Positions 18,469 to 28,300 of a stretch of 64,000 nt of DNA are shown here, in pieces (position 1 is the first letter of the stretch; each line of letters opens with the position of its first letter). The notes beneath the pieces were generated by a model that was not told the origin of the DNA, did no database searches, and was given only the letters and a program-made list of their open reading frames with translations. Source of the stretch: Cognatilysobacter xinjiangensis (GTDB taxonomy: Bacteria; Pseudomonadota; Gammaproteobacteria; Xanthomonadales; Xanthomonadaceae); contig NZ_BMXY01000001.1 of the NCBI RefSeq assembly GCF_014651995.1, positions 558,001 through 622,000 of the forward strand, written 5' to 3'. Made by a program: the position numbers and the translations under genes.

Positions 18469-19533
18469 GTGGACGTCACGCCCGAGCAGCTGGTCGCCCA
18501 GCTCGAATCGGGGCCGCTGCAGCCGGCCTATCTGATCGCCGGCGCCGAGCCGCTGCTGGTGCTGGAGGCCGCAGACGCGGTCCGCGCCGCCGCGCGCCGC
18601 GACGGTATCGGCGAGCGCGAGGTGTTCGAAGCCGGCGCCGGCCAGCGCGAGCCCGATTGGGACGCGATGTCGGCCTCGTTCAATGCGCCCAGCCTGTTCG
18701 CCACGCGTCGCCTCGTCGAGCTGCGCCTGCCCAGCGGCAAGCCGGGCAAGGAGGGCGCCAAGCTCATCGCCGAGTTCTGCGCGAACCCGTCGCCCGACGT
18801 GGTGCTGCTGGTTACCTGCGAAGACTGGAGCCGCAGCCATGGCGGTGACTGGAGCCAGGCGATCGGGCGCATCGGCCGCGTCGCGGTTGCCTGGCCGGTC
18901 AAGCCGCACGAACTGCCGGGCTGGATCGACCGTCGCCTGCGCAGCCGCGGCTTCTCGCCGGACCGCGACGCGGTGATGCACCTCGCCGAACGCGTCGAGG
19001 GCAATCTTCTGGCCGCAGCGCAGGAAGTCGAGAAGCTCGCGCTGCTGTTCCGCGACGCGCCGGATGCGCCGCGCGGCGGGCGTCCGCTCACGCTGGACAC
19101 GCTGCAGTCGCTGGTGGCCGATGCCTCGCGCTACGACGTCTTCCGCCTGATCGACGCGGCCATGAACGGCCAGCCGGCGCAGGTGGTGCGCATCCTCGCC
19201 GGCCTGCGCGCGGAGGGCGATGCCGTGCCGGCGCTGCTGGGCATGATCGTGATGGAGCTGCACCGCGGCGGCGCACTCGCGCAGGTGCAGGCCAAGGGCG
19301 GCAACCTCGTCGCCGCGTTCAAGGCGCAGCGCGTCTGGGACGCCAAGCAGCCCATGTACCGCCGTGCGCTGCAGCGCCACGCGCCGGCCGCCTGGGAGGC
19401 GATGCTGGTGCAGGCCGGCCTCGTTGACCGCATCGCCAAGGGTCGTGCGCCGGGTGATGCCTGGGTGGCGCTGGAACGCCTGATGGTGGCGCTCGCCGAG
19501 CGCGGCGCCACGCGGCTGCTTGCCGCCGGCTGA
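18469..19533 (+). CDS. holA: DNA polymerase III delta subunit
   Basis: A 354-residue clamp-loader subunit that opens the beta sliding clamp in the replicative holoenzyme. It begins with a GTG 10 nt after lptE and has the expected opening (VTPEQLVAQL, then AYLIAGAEPLL). Length matches the family (E. coli 343). Position between lptE and nadD is conserved. Its stop is 2 nt before the nadD ATG, so the two are probably coupled. Confidence 0.95.
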   Translation: MDVTPEQLVAQLESGPLQPAYLIAGAEPLLVLEAADAVRAAARRDGIGEREVFEAGAGQREPDWDAMSASFNAPSLFATRRLVELRLPSGKPGKEGAKLIAEFCANPSPDVVLLVTCEDWSRSHGGDWSQAIGRIGRVAVAWPVKPHELPGWIDRRLRSRGFSPDRDAVMHLAERVEGNLLAAAQEVEKLALLFRDAPDAPRGGRPLTLDTLQSLVADASRYDVFRLIDAAMNGQPAQVVRILAGLRAEGDAVPALLGMIVMELHRGGALAQVQAKGGNLVAAFKAQRVWDAKQPMYRRALQRHAPAAWEAMLVQAGLVDRIAKGRAPGDAWVALERLMVALAERGATRLLAAG

Positions 19534-19535
19534 AG

Positions 19536-20201
19536 ATGCGTGCCTGGGTCGGCTACGGCGGGACGTTCGATCCGATCCACAACGGCCACCTCGCCGTCGC
19601 GCTCGCGGTGCGCGACCGTCTGGATGTCGACGTGCACCTCGTGCCCGCGTCCGATCCGCCGCACAAGTCGGCGACGCATGCGGACGCACGCCATCGCCTG
19701 CGCATGGTCGAACTGGCCGTCGCGGGCGAACGGCGACTGAAGGTCGATCGGCGCGAACTCGCGCGCGGCACGCCGTCGTACAGCATCGACACGCTGCGCG
19801 AGGTCCGCGGCGAAGTCGGCCCGCGCACACCGCTGGTTTGGGTGATCGGCGCCGATTCGCTCGCGCAGCTGCATCGTTGGCACCGCTGGCGCGAGCTGTT
19901 CGACGTGGCGCACCTGCTGGCCGTCGGGCGGCCGGGGTTTCCGCTCGATCCCGACGGCCTTGCCGCGATCGATGCAGGCCTCGCCGCCGAAGTCGCGCCA
20001 CGGCTGCTGCCGCCGGACCGCTTGCTGGAAACGCCCGCCGGCGGCCTCGCGCTGCTTCCGATGGACCCGCCGCGCAGCGAGTCGTCCACCGAGATCCGCG
20101 CGGCGATCGCCGACGGCGGCGCGTGGGCCCCGCAGGTGCCGCCGCCGGTGGCCGCCTACATCAACCGTCACCGGCTGTATGCACGGACGGATCCAGCCTA
20201 G
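19536..20201 (+). CDS. nadD: Nicotinate-nucleotide adenylyltransferase
   Basis: A 221-residue enzyme converting nicotinate mononucleotide and ATP to deamido-NAD in NAD biosynthesis. The nucleotidyltransferase signature GGTFDPIHNGHL is near the N-terminus, and the ATP-binding SSTEIRAAI motif (ISxTxIR type) is near the C-terminus. Both are intact. It is tightly packed after holA. Confidence 0.97.
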   Translation: MRAWVGYGGTFDPIHNGHLAVALAVRDRLDVDVHLVPASDPPHKSATHADARHRLRMVELAVAGERRLKVDRRELARGTPSYSIDTLREVRGEVGPRTPLVWVIGADSLAQLHRWHRWRELFDVAHLLAVGRPGFPLDPDGLAAIDAGLAAEVAPRLLPPDRLLETPAGGLALLPMDPPRSESSTEIRAAIADGGAWAPQVPPPVAAYINRHRLYARTDPA

Positions 20202-20205
20202 TCCC

Positions 20206-20211
20206 TATACT
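20206..20211 (+). promoter_or_regulatory. Candidate -10 hexamer upstream of rsfS
   Basis: TATACT matches the sigma70 -10 consensus at five of six positions and lies 29 nt before the rsfS start, in the 39-nt gap after nadD. No convincing -35 element is visible, so this is a weak call. Confidence 0.3.
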
Positions 20212-20240
20212 TCACGCTCACCGACCGGAGCCAACGCCCC

Positions 20241-20762
20241 TTGAGTACCGAAGCCCACGTCATCAAGACCCGCCTGCCGAGCCCGCCGCCGTCGGTGGAC
20301 GAACTGCTGCGAACCGTGCGCGAGGCGGTCGAGGAGCTGAAGGCGCGCGACGTGGTCGAGATCGACGTGCGCGGCAAGAGCAGCGTCACCGACTACATGG
20401 TGATCGCGTCGGGCACGTCAACGCGCCACGTCAAGTCGATCGCCGACGAGGTGGTGAAGTTCGCCAAGAAGCTCGACGTCATGCCGCTGGGCGTGGAAGG
20501 CGAGCGCGAGGCCGAATGGGTGCTGGTCGACCTCGCCGACGTGATCGTGCACGTCATGCTGCCGCGCGTGCGCGAGTTCTACGCGCTCGAACGCCTGTGG
20601 ACGGTGGGCGACGAGCCGCCGGAGCGCGTCGACGAACTCGCCTCGGGGCATCTGGGCACCGACGACGATGCGTTCGGCGAGGAGGGCGACGAGGAACCGC
20701 TGAGCTTCGAGGACGACGCGGACGAGTTCGACGTCGAGCGTCGCCCGCGCCCCTCGCTCTGA
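20241..20762 (+). CDS. rsfS: Ribosomal silencing factor RsfS
   Basis: A 173-residue protein of the RsfS/Iojap family. It binds ribosomal protein L14 and blocks joining of the subunits in starvation. The core (about 18-120) has the family blocks KSSVTDYMVIASGTS and VVHVMLPRVREFYALERLW. It then has an unusual acidic C-terminal extension of about 45 residues, rich in D and E. The start is a TTG with GGAG 10 nt upstream; no in-frame ATG precedes the conserved core. Neighbour rlmH completes the rsfS-rlmH pair seen in most bacteria. Confidence 0.94.
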   Translation: MSTEAHVIKTRLPSPPPSVDELLRTVREAVEELKARDVVEIDVRGKSSVTDYMVIASGTSTRHVKSIADEVVKFAKKLDVMPLGVEGEREAEWVLVDLADVIVHVMLPRVREFYALERLWTVGDEPPERVDELASGHLGTDDDAFGEEGDEEPLSFEDDADEFDVERRPRPSL

Positions 20763-20772
20763 GTACGTCGCG

Positions 20773-21243
20773 ATGAAGGCGCGCCTGGTCGCCGTCGGCG
20801 AGCGCGCGCCGGGCTGGGTGGCCGAAGGTTTCGCCGAATACCGCAAGCGGCTTTCGCACTGGCTGCCGTTCGAGCTGGTCGAAGTCGAGCCGGGCCTGCG
20901 CGGCAAGGGGCGCGACGCGGCGCGCGCGCAGTCGGACGAAGGCGCACGCGTGATCGCCGCGATCCCGCGCAATGCCTGGGTGGTGACGCTCGATGGCCGC
21001 GGCCGCGGCTACACGTCCGAGCAGCTCGCGCAGCGCCTGGAACACTGGCGCGGGCAGGGGCGCGATCTCGCCTTCCTGGTCGGCGGGCCGGAAGGGCATC
21101 CGCCCGAAGTCCTGCAGCGCGCGGACGAGAGCTGGGCGCTGGGCCCGCTGACGCTGCCGCACATGCTGGTGCGGCTGGTGGTGGCCGAGCAGCTCTACCG
21201 CGCCGCCGCGCTGCTGGCCAACCACCCGTACCACCGCGCCTGA
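20773..21243 (+). CDS. rlmH: 23S rRNA pseudouridine-1915 N3-methyltransferase RlmH
   Basis: A 156-residue SPOUT methyltransferase that methylates pseudouridine 1915 in helix 69 of 23S rRNA. The C-terminal knot region carries FLVGGPEGHPPEV and LPHMLVRLVVAEQLYRA, both characteristic. Full length for the family (E. coli 155). It is the last gene of the leuS cluster and its stop codon merges with a terminator hairpin. Confidence 0.97.
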   Translation: MKARLVAVGERAPGWVAEGFAEYRKRLSHWLPFELVEVEPGLRGKGRDAARAQSDEGARVIAAIPRNAWVVTLDGRGRGYTSEQLAQRLEHWRGQGRDLAFLVGGPEGHPPEVLQRADESWALGPLTLPHMLVRLVVAEQLYRAAALLANHPYHRA

Positions 21244-21270
21244 AGGTGGGCGCCTCGCGGCGCCCGCCTT
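21243..21270. terminator. Terminator hairpin between rlmH and the TonB-like gene
   Basis: A 12-bp stem (one G-T wobble) with a TCGC loop begins at the last base of the rlmH stop. It ends 3 nt before the stop of the convergent TonB-like gene. The T-runs are short, so it probably serves both directions by its strong stem. Confidence 0.65.
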
Positions 21271-21273
21271 GCG

Positions 21274-21945
21274 TCAGTTCAGGCTGAAATCCACCGGCAC
21301 CAGGCCGATCGCCTGCACCGCGCGACCGTTCTGCATCGCCGGCCGGAAGCGCCACTTCGCCAGCACCTGTCGCTTGGCCGCTGCATCCAGCGCGCGATGC
21401 CCGCTGCTGCGCGAGACCTTGACGTCGAGCGGGCGTCCGTCGACGTCCACGAGCACTTCAAGCAGGACGGTGCCGCTCTCCTGGTTGCGCAGCGACTCCG
21501 GCGGATACGGCGGCGCGGGATTGGACTCGTACGCGAGGTGCGCGCCCGTCAGCGGCGGGCCCGGTTCCGCGGGCTCGACGACGGTATTGCCTGCGTCGGC
21601 GTTGCTGTCGGCGACCTCCACAACCGCATAGTCCTGCGGGCCGGCGCTGTCGGTGATCGGCTGCGGCGGACTCTCAGGCTGCCGAGGGACCGCGGGATGC
21701 GGGGCCGGAGGTGTGGGCGTGTTGCGGATCTCGGTGTTGATAGGCGGCTGCGGGGGCAGCGGCGGCGGGTCGTGTCGCATCGGCATGAAGACGACCTCCT
21801 GGTCGGAGGACGCCGGCATCACCAGCGGTGCCATCGGCGTGGCGATCAGGGCGAGGATCAGCCCGTTGAAGAGGATCGCGCCGCTGATGGCGACGATGCG
21901 GTTCGGGTCGGGCGAAGCAATGCGGGGTGCGGAGAGCGTGTGCAT
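21274..21945 (-). CDS. TonB-like energy transducer protein
   Basis: A 223-residue protein with the TonB layout: one N-terminal membrane helix (about 20-42), a proline-rich periplasmic spacer (about 55-110, many PP and PxP) and a C-terminal TonB domain (about 140-223, with GTVLLEVLVDVDG and WRFRPAMQNGR). TonB family proteins link the ExbB-ExbD proton channel to outer-membrane receptors. No exbB or exbD is adjacent. The ATG at 21945 has GAGGAG 7 nt upstream and is preferred to one 11 codons earlier. It might energise receptors such as the one at the other end of this window, but that is only a possibility. Confidence 0.88.
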   Translation of the reverse strand: MHTLSAPRIASPDPNRIVAISGAILFNGLILALIATPMAPLVMPASSDQEVVFMPMRHDPPPLPPQPPINTEIRNTPTPPAPHPAVPRQPESPPQPITDSAGPQDYAVVEVADSNADAGNTVVEPAEPGPPLTGAHLAYESNPAPPYPPESLRNQESGTVLLEVLVDVDGRPLDVKVSRSSGHRALDAAAKRQVLAKWRFRPAMQNGRAVQAIGLVPVDFSLN

Positions 21946-22065
21946 GACCGGCTCCTCGTTGGACTGTGCTGCTACCAACGGGCCGGGCGATGCGTTGGGG
22001 TTAGCCGATCGTGCATCGATGTCGTTCCGCGACGGATGTCACGAGAACGCCTGCTTCCGACGAAG

Positions 22066-22089
22066 GAAGGCCCGCATTCGCGGGCCTTC
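22066..22089 (-). terminator. Hairpin after the small hydrophilic gene
   Basis: A perfect 10-bp stem with an ATTC loop lies 27 nt after the stop of the 73-residue gene on the minus strand. No T-run follows, so termination is likely but unproven. Confidence 0.55.
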
Positions 22090-22116
22090 GGATCGATTCG
22101 TCGATGTACTCGCCGA

Positions 22117-22338
22117 TCAGCTTTCCTCGGACGCGGGGTCCGGCCCCGCGCCCGGGTCGCGGTCAAGCCCGCCGGCTTCGGGGTTCTCGACGCGGCCGAA
22201 GTTCTCGCCGCGCGCGTCTTCCTGCCGGCGCGGTACGTCCTCGCGAGAGCGTGGGTTGGCGTCGTCGTAGCCCGGGTTCTTCCCCGGGCGCGGATCGAGC
22301 TGCGGTGTGGTGCCTTTCGGCGTATTAGCAGTGTTCAT
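22117..22338 (-). CDS. Small hydrophilic hypothetical protein
   Basis: A 73-residue protein, almost entirely charged or small residues (rich in D, E, R, P, G and N), with no hydrophobic segment and probably disordered. It starts with an ATG 3 nt after the stop of the SIMPL-domain gene, with a GGGAAG ribosome-binding site inside that gene's end. A terminator-like hairpin follows. The tight spacing supports a real gene in a two-gene operon. I do not recognise a family. Confidence 0.6.
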   Translation of the reverse strand: MNTANTPKGTTPQLDPRPGKNPGYDDANPRSREDVPRRQEDARGENFGRVENPEAGGLDRDPGAGPDPASEES

Positions 22339-22341
22339 GGG

Positions 22342-23085
22342 TCACTTCCCGAGTTCGAAGACCACGTCGAGGTTGACCGACAGGACGTTCTCGCCGGGCG
22401 AAATCGGCGTGGCGACGTCGCGCTCCATCTTGGCCATCGCCATCATCGGAACCGGACGCGGGATGCCCATGCCGCCGGTCTCGTCGATGCTGACGATGCG
22501 CCGCACGCGCAAGCCCAGCGCCTGCGCATACATGTCGGCGCGCTGGCGGGCCTTGTCGAGCGCCGCGCGGCGCGCCTCGTCGTAGACCGGGTCCTTCTTG
22601 TCGATGTCGAAGGTCGGCCCGTTGACCTGGTTGGCGCCGGTGGCCACGAGGGCATCGAGGATGCGGCCGAGCTTGGCGATATCACGCACGACGACGTTGA
22701 CCGTGTTCGACGCCTGATAGCCCGTGATCACCGGCGGCTGGTTCTCGGCGTAGCGGTACTGCGGATTGAGGTTGACGCCCGCGGTCTGCACATCGCGCTC
22801 GGCGACGCCGGCGGCGCGGATCGCGGCCACCACTTTGGCCATCTGCGCGGCGTTCTCGCGCATCGCGGCATTGGCGTCGGCGGCCTGCGTGACCACGCCG
22901 GCGGACACGTTCGCGATGTCCGGCGTGCGGCGCGCTTCGGCCTGTGCGGCCACGGACAGCAGCGTGCCGTCCGAAGGCACGGTCATCGGCGTCGCGACGG
23001 GCTGGGCATCGGCGGTCATCGACAGGGTTCCAAGGGCGAGGGCGGTTGCGAGTGCGAGCTGGGCAAGGGGGCGCATGGCGGTCAT
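22342..23085 (-). CDS. SIMPL-domain (DUF541) periplasmic protein
   Basis: A 247-residue protein with a signal peptide (cleavage near ADA, residue 27). It has a SIMPL/DUF541 domain, seen in VSAAAQAEARRTPDIANVS-like and TGYQASNTVNVVVRD blocks. Members such as E. coli YggE are periplasmic and linked to oxidative-stress tolerance; the molecular role is not established. GGAG lies 5 nt before the ATG. It is followed at once by the small hydrophilic gene and is divergent from maf. Confidence 0.88.
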   Translation of the reverse strand: MTAMRPLAQLALATALALGTLSMTADAQPVATPMTVPSDGTLLSVAAQAEARRTPDIANVSAGVVTQAADANAAMRENAAQMAKVVAAIRAAGVAERDVQTAGVNLNPQYRYAENQPPVITGYQASNTVNVVVRDIAKLGRILDALVATGANQVNGPTFDIDKKDPVYDEARRAALDKARQRADMYAQALGLRVRRIVSIDETGGMGIPRPVPMMAMAKMERDVATPISPGENVLSVNLDVVFELGK

Positions 23086-23209
23086 GGAGGCTCCGGATCG
23101 TGGAAGGGTCGGTACGCAGCAGTGAACGGTCGGTGAGACGTTACGGGGTCGCGCCGATATGCCGATGGTTCAGGCTCGCGGCGACGGGGCGCGGGTTATT
23201 CTTCGGACG

Positions 23210-23797
23210 ATGCTCTATCTAGCCTCCAAATCCCCGCGCCGTCGCGAGCTGCTCGGTCGCCTCGGCCTCGAGCCGCGCCTGCTCGACCTCGACATTCCCG
23301 AATTCCGCCAGCCCGGCGAGCCGGCGCTCGACTACGTGCGCCGCGTCTCGCGCGAGAAGGCCGGCGCCGGCCTGCTCGACGTGGTCGGCGTGCCGGGCGC
23401 GGTGGTGCTCGCAGCCGACACCGAAGTGGTGCTCGACGACGAGGTGTTCGGCAAGCCCGTCGATGCGGACGATGCCGCGCGCATGCTGATGCGCCTGTCC
23501 GGCCGCACCCACCAGGTCATCAGCGTGGTCTGGGCGATGACGGCCGACCGCGAAGCGCAGGCGATCAGCGTGTCCGACGTCACCTTCGCCGCGCTAACGC
23601 CGGCGCAGCTCGACGGCTACATCGCAACCGGCGAATGGGCCGGCAAGGCCGGCGCCTATGCCATCCAGGGGCGCGCGGAAGCGCTCGTGACGCGGCTCGA
23701 TGGCAGCTATTCCGGCGTGATGGGGCTGCCGGTGCACGAGACGGCGAAACTGCTCGGCGAATTCGGCTTCGACGTGTTCGCGGGCGCCGCCGCATGA
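23210..23797 (+). CDS. maf: Maf family nucleoside triphosphate pyrophosphatase (YhdE type)
   Basis: A 195-residue Maf protein, which hydrolyses dTTP, UTP and modified nucleotides to monophosphates. SKSPRRRELL at the N-terminus and AADTEV are the family signatures. The RQPGEPALDYVRRVSREKA segment matches the YhdE subgroup. The ATG at 23210 puts the signature at the N-terminus, as in E. coli; the frame stays open further upstream without conserved sequence. No ribosome-binding site is visible, and a TATTCT hexamer ends 7 nt before the ATG, so the mRNA may be leaderless. Its stop overlaps rng by 4 nt (ATGA). Confidence 0.93.
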   Translation: MLYLASKSPRRRELLGRLGLEPRLLDLDIPEFRQPGEPALDYVRRVSREKAGAGLLDVVGVPGAVVLAADTEVVLDDEVFGKPVDADDAARMLMRLSGRTHQVISVVWAMTADREAQAISVSDVTFAALTPAQLDGYIATGEWAGKAGAYAIQGRAEALVTRLDGSYSGVMGLPVHETAKLLGEFGFDVFAGAAA

Positions 23798-25284
23798 CCG
23801 AGGAGATCCTGGTCAACGTCACCCCGCGCGAAACGCGCGTCGCGGTGGTCGAGAACGGCATGCTGCAGGAGCTGCACATCGAGCGCGGCTGGCGGCGCGG
23901 CGTGGTGGGCAACATCTACAAGGGCCGCGTGCAGCGCGTCATGCCCGGCATGCAGGCGGCCTTCATCGACATCGGCCTGGAGCGCGCGGCCTTCCTGCAC
24001 GCGGGCGACATCGTGAAGCCCGCTACAGTGGTCGACGCCGCCAGCGGCGAGGACGCGCCGCTGCCGCCCCAGCCCACGCGCCCGATCACCGAACTGCTGC
24101 GGGATGGGCAGGACATCATCGTGCAGGTGGTGAAGGACCCGATCGGCGGCAAGGGCGCGCGGCTGACCACGCAGCTGTCGATTCCCTCGCGCTACCTCGT
24201 GCTGCTGCCGCGCACGCGCGTGGTCGGCGTGTCGGCGCGCATCGAGGACGAGGCCGAGCGTGCGCGGCTCAAGCACATCGTGTCGTCGCTGTCGCCGGCC
24301 GGCGCGCAGCACGGCTACATCGTGCGCACGAATGCCGAGGGCCAGCCCGACGAGGCGATCGAGGAGGACATCGCGTACCTGTCCCGCGTGTGGACGCTGA
24401 TCGAGGAGAACTCGAAGACGGCGAAGGTGGGCGAGCGCGTCTATGAAGACCTCAGCCTGCCGATGCGCGCCGTGCGCGACCTGCTGCGCCGCGACGTCGA
24501 GAAGGTGAAGGTCGACTCGCGCGAGACCTGCGACCGACTCAAGGCCTTCGCCGCGCAGTACATGCCGGGCCTCAACGAGAAGATCGAGCATTACGCCGGC
24601 GCGCGCCCGATCTTCGACCTGTACGGCGTCGAGGACGAGATCCAGCGCGCGCTGGAGAAGCAGGTGCCGCTCAAGAGCGGCGGCTACCTCGTGATCGACC
24701 AGACCGAGGCCATGACGACGATCGACGTCAACACCGGTTCATTCCTCGGTCAGCGCAATCTCGAGGAAACGGTCTACCGCACGAATCTGGAGGCGGCCCA
24801 GTCGGTCGCGCGTCAGCTCAGGCTACGTAACCTCGGCGGCATCATCATCATCGACTTCATCGACATGACGGATGCCGAGCACAAGCGGCAGGTGCTCCGT
24901 CAGCTCGAGAAGGCGCTTGCCCGCGACCACGCCAAGACGACCGTGTACGACTTCTCCCCGCTGGGTCTCGTCGAGATGACCCGCAAGCGCACCACCGAGA
25001 GCCTGCAGCGACAGCTGTCCGAGCCCTGCCACGAATGCAGCGGTCGCGGCTCGCTGAAGACGCCGGAAACGGTGACCTACGAGATCTTCCGCGACGTCGT
25101 GCGGCAGGTGAGGCAATTCGAGGCGCAGCGGCTGCTGGTCATCGCGTCGCCGAAGGTGGTGGCGCGCATCACCGACGAGGAGTCGGCGGCGGTGGCGGAG
25201 CTGGAGGAGTTCCTCGGCAAGTCGATCCGCTTCCAGTCCGACGAGCAGTACTCGCAGGAGCAGTTCGATGTCGTGCTGCTCTGA
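23794..25284 (+). CDS. rng: Ribonuclease G
   Basis: A 496-residue endoribonuclease that matures the 5' end of 16S rRNA and takes part in mRNA decay. An S1 RNA-binding domain covers about residues 38-125 (GNIYKGRVQRVMPGMQAAF). The catalytic aspartates are D311 (TIDVNTG) and D354 (IIDFIDM), with the same 43-residue spacing as in RNase E. A zinc-link CHEC motif is at 412-415. It lacks the long C-terminal scaffold of RNase E, so it is RNase G. Overlap with maf and the following yhdP match the E. coli order. Confidence 0.96.
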   Translation: MTEEILVNVTPRETRVAVVENGMLQELHIERGWRRGVVGNIYKGRVQRVMPGMQAAFIDIGLERAAFLHAGDIVKPATVVDAASGEDAPLPPQPTRPITELLRDGQDIIVQVVKDPIGGKGARLTTQLSIPSRYLVLLPRTRVVGVSARIEDEAERARLKHIVSSLSPAGAQHGYIVRTNAEGQPDEAIEEDIAYLSRVWTLIEENSKTAKVGERVYEDLSLPMRAVRDLLRRDVEKVKVDSRETCDRLKAFAAQYMPGLNEKIEHYAGARPIFDLYGVEDEIQRALEKQVPLKSGGYLVIDQTEAMTTIDVNTGSFLGQRNLEETVYRTNLEAAQSVARQLRLRNLGGIIIIDFIDMTDAEHKRQVLRQLEKALARDHAKTTVYDFSPLGLVEMTRKRTTESLQRQLSEPCHECSGRGSLKTPETVTYEIFRDVVRQVRQFEAQRLLVIASPKVVARITDEESAAVAELEEFLGKSIRFQSDEQYSQEQFDVVLL

Positions 25285-25302
25285 CGCGGGCCGCCCGACG
25301 TC

Positions 25303-28300
25303 GTGATCCTGCGCCACGCCAGGCGCGCGCATGTCGGCCTCGGCTACGTCATCGCCGCGGCCGTGCTGGGTTTCGCGCTGCTGCTCGGGCTGGTGAGCCT
25401 CGCGCTGCCGCTGGTGGCGCAGCACCCCGCGCAGGTCAAGGGCTGGCTCGAGCACCGCACGAAGCAGCCGGTGTCGTTCTCCGGGCTGACCACGCACTGG
25501 ACGCGCGTCGGGCCGCTGATCGAGCTGAAGGACCTGCGCATCGGCGAAGGCGACGCGGGCATCGCGATCGGCGACGCCGAGCTGCTGGCGTCGGTCTACA
25601 TGGGCCTGCTTCCCGGCCATGCGTTCACCGAGGTGCGCCTGCGCGGCCTCGACCTGACGCTGGAGCGCAGCGACGACGGCACCTGGGACGTGCGTGGCCT
25701 GCCCGGCCAGACCGACCTGGATCCGGACGCCGACCCATTCGGCGCGCTGGAGAGCCTCGGCGAGCTGCACGTGATCGACGGCCGCCTCGCCGTGGTCGCG
25801 CCGGCCTACGGCATCGATACCGAGATTCCCCGCGTCGATCTGCGCCTGCGCGTCGACGGCCCGCGCGTGCGCGCCGGCGTGCGCGCCTGGCCGCGCAAGG
25901 GCGCGGCACCCGTCGACGGTGCGCTCGACTTCAATCGTGACAGCGGCGACGGCCGCGCCTATGTCGGCGCCGCCGACATCGACCTCCGCGACTGGACATC
26001 GGTGTTGCATGCCGGCGGCGTGCGCGCCGTGGGCGGCCGCGGCAATGCGCGCGTCTGGGCGGAGCTCAAGGGTGAGCGCGTCGCGCGCATCACCGCGAAG
26101 GGCACGATCGGTGGCGTCACGCTCGACGGTGCGGATCTCGACGGCGCCGTGCCGCGTGTCGTGTTCGACCGCGTCGACGTGCTCGGCGACTGGCGCAAGC
26201 GTGGCACGCGTTGGACGGTCGCGCTGCCGACGCTGCGCGTGGAGCAGGGCGAGTCCAAGCGCGTGCTCGACGGCCTGTCACTCGCGGGGGACGGCGGCTT
26301 CGAACTCGCCGCGCGGCACGTCGACATCGCGCCGCTGCTGCAGGCCGCCGCGCTCACCGAGCGGTTGCCGGCGGGCACGCGGCGCTGGATCCGCGGCGCC
26401 CGCCCGGCGGGCCTGGTCGACGACCTGCGCGTGGCCAGCCGCCGCGGCCGCGTCGACGTCGATGCGCGGCTGGCGTCGGTCGGCTTCGAGCGCCTGGGCA
26501 CTGCGCCCGGGCTGTCCGGCATCGCCGGCCAGCTCAGCGGCGACGTCGACGGCCTGCAACTCGACTTCGACCCGAAGAGCGCCATCCGTTTCAGTTGGCC
26601 GCAGGCCTTCGGGCCGGACCATGTCGTGCATCTCACCGGCCGCACCGGTGTCTGGCGGGAAGGCGCGGGCTGGCGCGTGGGCACGCGCGCGCTGCACATC
26701 GGCGGCGTGGGCTATTCGGCCGACGTTCGCGGCGGCCTGCTGTGGCAGGGCGACGGTACGCGTCCGTTCATCGACATCGCCGCCGACATCGGCAGCACCC
26801 GGGTGCCGGTCGCCAAGCGTTTCTGGGTGCGCCACGTGATGGCGCCGACGGTCGTGAAGTGGCTCGACGACGGGCTCGTGGCCGGCCGCGTGGAGAACGG
26901 CCGCGCGGTCGTCGTCGGCGATCTCGACGACTGGCCGTTTCGCAAGCACGAGGGCAGTTTCGAGGCACGCGGCCGCGTGGTCGATGCGACCGTCAAATTC
27001 CTGCCCGACTGGCCCGCGGCGCAGGACGTGAACCTCGACGTGATGTTCGACGGCACCGGCTTCGACGTCGCCGGCAGCGGTCGGGTAGGCCAGGTGCGCC
27101 TGCCGGTGCTGACCGCATCGATCGACGACTACGGGCACGGCGCGCTGAAGGTGGGCGCGCAGGGCGATACCGATGCGGCGAAGCTGCTCGACGTGGTGCG
27201 CGCCAGCGGCCTGCGCGCGATGCAACCGGAAACCGTCGACGCCCTCGCGGCCAGCGGACCCGCGCGCGTGGATTTCGGCTTGGAGATGCCGCTGGGCCGG
27301 CATGCGCCTACGGCGATCCGCGGCGGCGTCGACCTGCGCGGCGCGATGCTGTCGGATCGTCGCTGGAACCTGCGCTTCGATGACGTGCGCGGCCGCGCAC
27401 GCTACGACCAGCACGGCTTCACCGCGGCGAAGCTCGCCGTACGCCACGGCGGCCAGCCGGGCGAACTCGCGCTGCGTGCCGGGCAGGGCCATGTGCGCAG
27501 CGCAGGCAATGCATTCGAAGGCGACGTGGGCGCGAGCTTCGACATCGACGAACTGCTCGCGCGCGCACCGGAAATGAACTGGCTTGAGCCGTACGTGGCG
27601 GGGCGTTCGGGCTGGACCGTCGGCATCGTCGTGCCGCAGGGCAAGGGCAGCGTCGCCGCGCGTCTGCAGTTGCGCAGCAATCTCGTCGGCACGTCGCTCG
27701 ACCTGCCGGCGCCGCTGCGTAAGCCGGCTCCGCAGGCACTCGCCGCCCAGGTCGATACGCCATTACCGCTGGGGAGCGGCGAGGTGCGCGTGTCGCTGGG
27801 CGATCTCGTCGGCGTGCGTGCGCGCACCGATCGCGGACGCACCGGCGTGCGCGTGGTGCTGGGCGAGGGCGAGGTGGCCGAGCCCGCGCCCGCGTCGGGC
27901 CTGGTGGCGACCGGCCGCGCCGCCCAGTTCGATGCGCTCGACTGGATCGCGTTCGCGCGCGGCGGCGAGCGTGGCGGCGGCGCGGGGCTTTCATTGCAGA
28001 AGGTCGACGTGACCGCTGCGCGGCTGTCGATGCTGGGCGGGCAGTTCGGCGAAACGCGGTTGCAGGTCGCGCCGTCCGCGGGCGGTGCGCTGACCGTGCG
28101 GGCCGAAGGTGCGTCCCTCGCCGGCGGCGTGACCGTTCCGGATAACGGCGCGATCACCGGGCGTTTCGGTCGCGTGTTCTGGAAGGGCGCGCCCGAAGGT
28201 TTCGTGGCGGCTTCAGCGACGTCGGCCCGTGCAACGCCGGCCGCCACGCGACGCGGGACCGCGACGCGCGCGTCGGCCGCGACGGCAGCGAGCGTCGATC

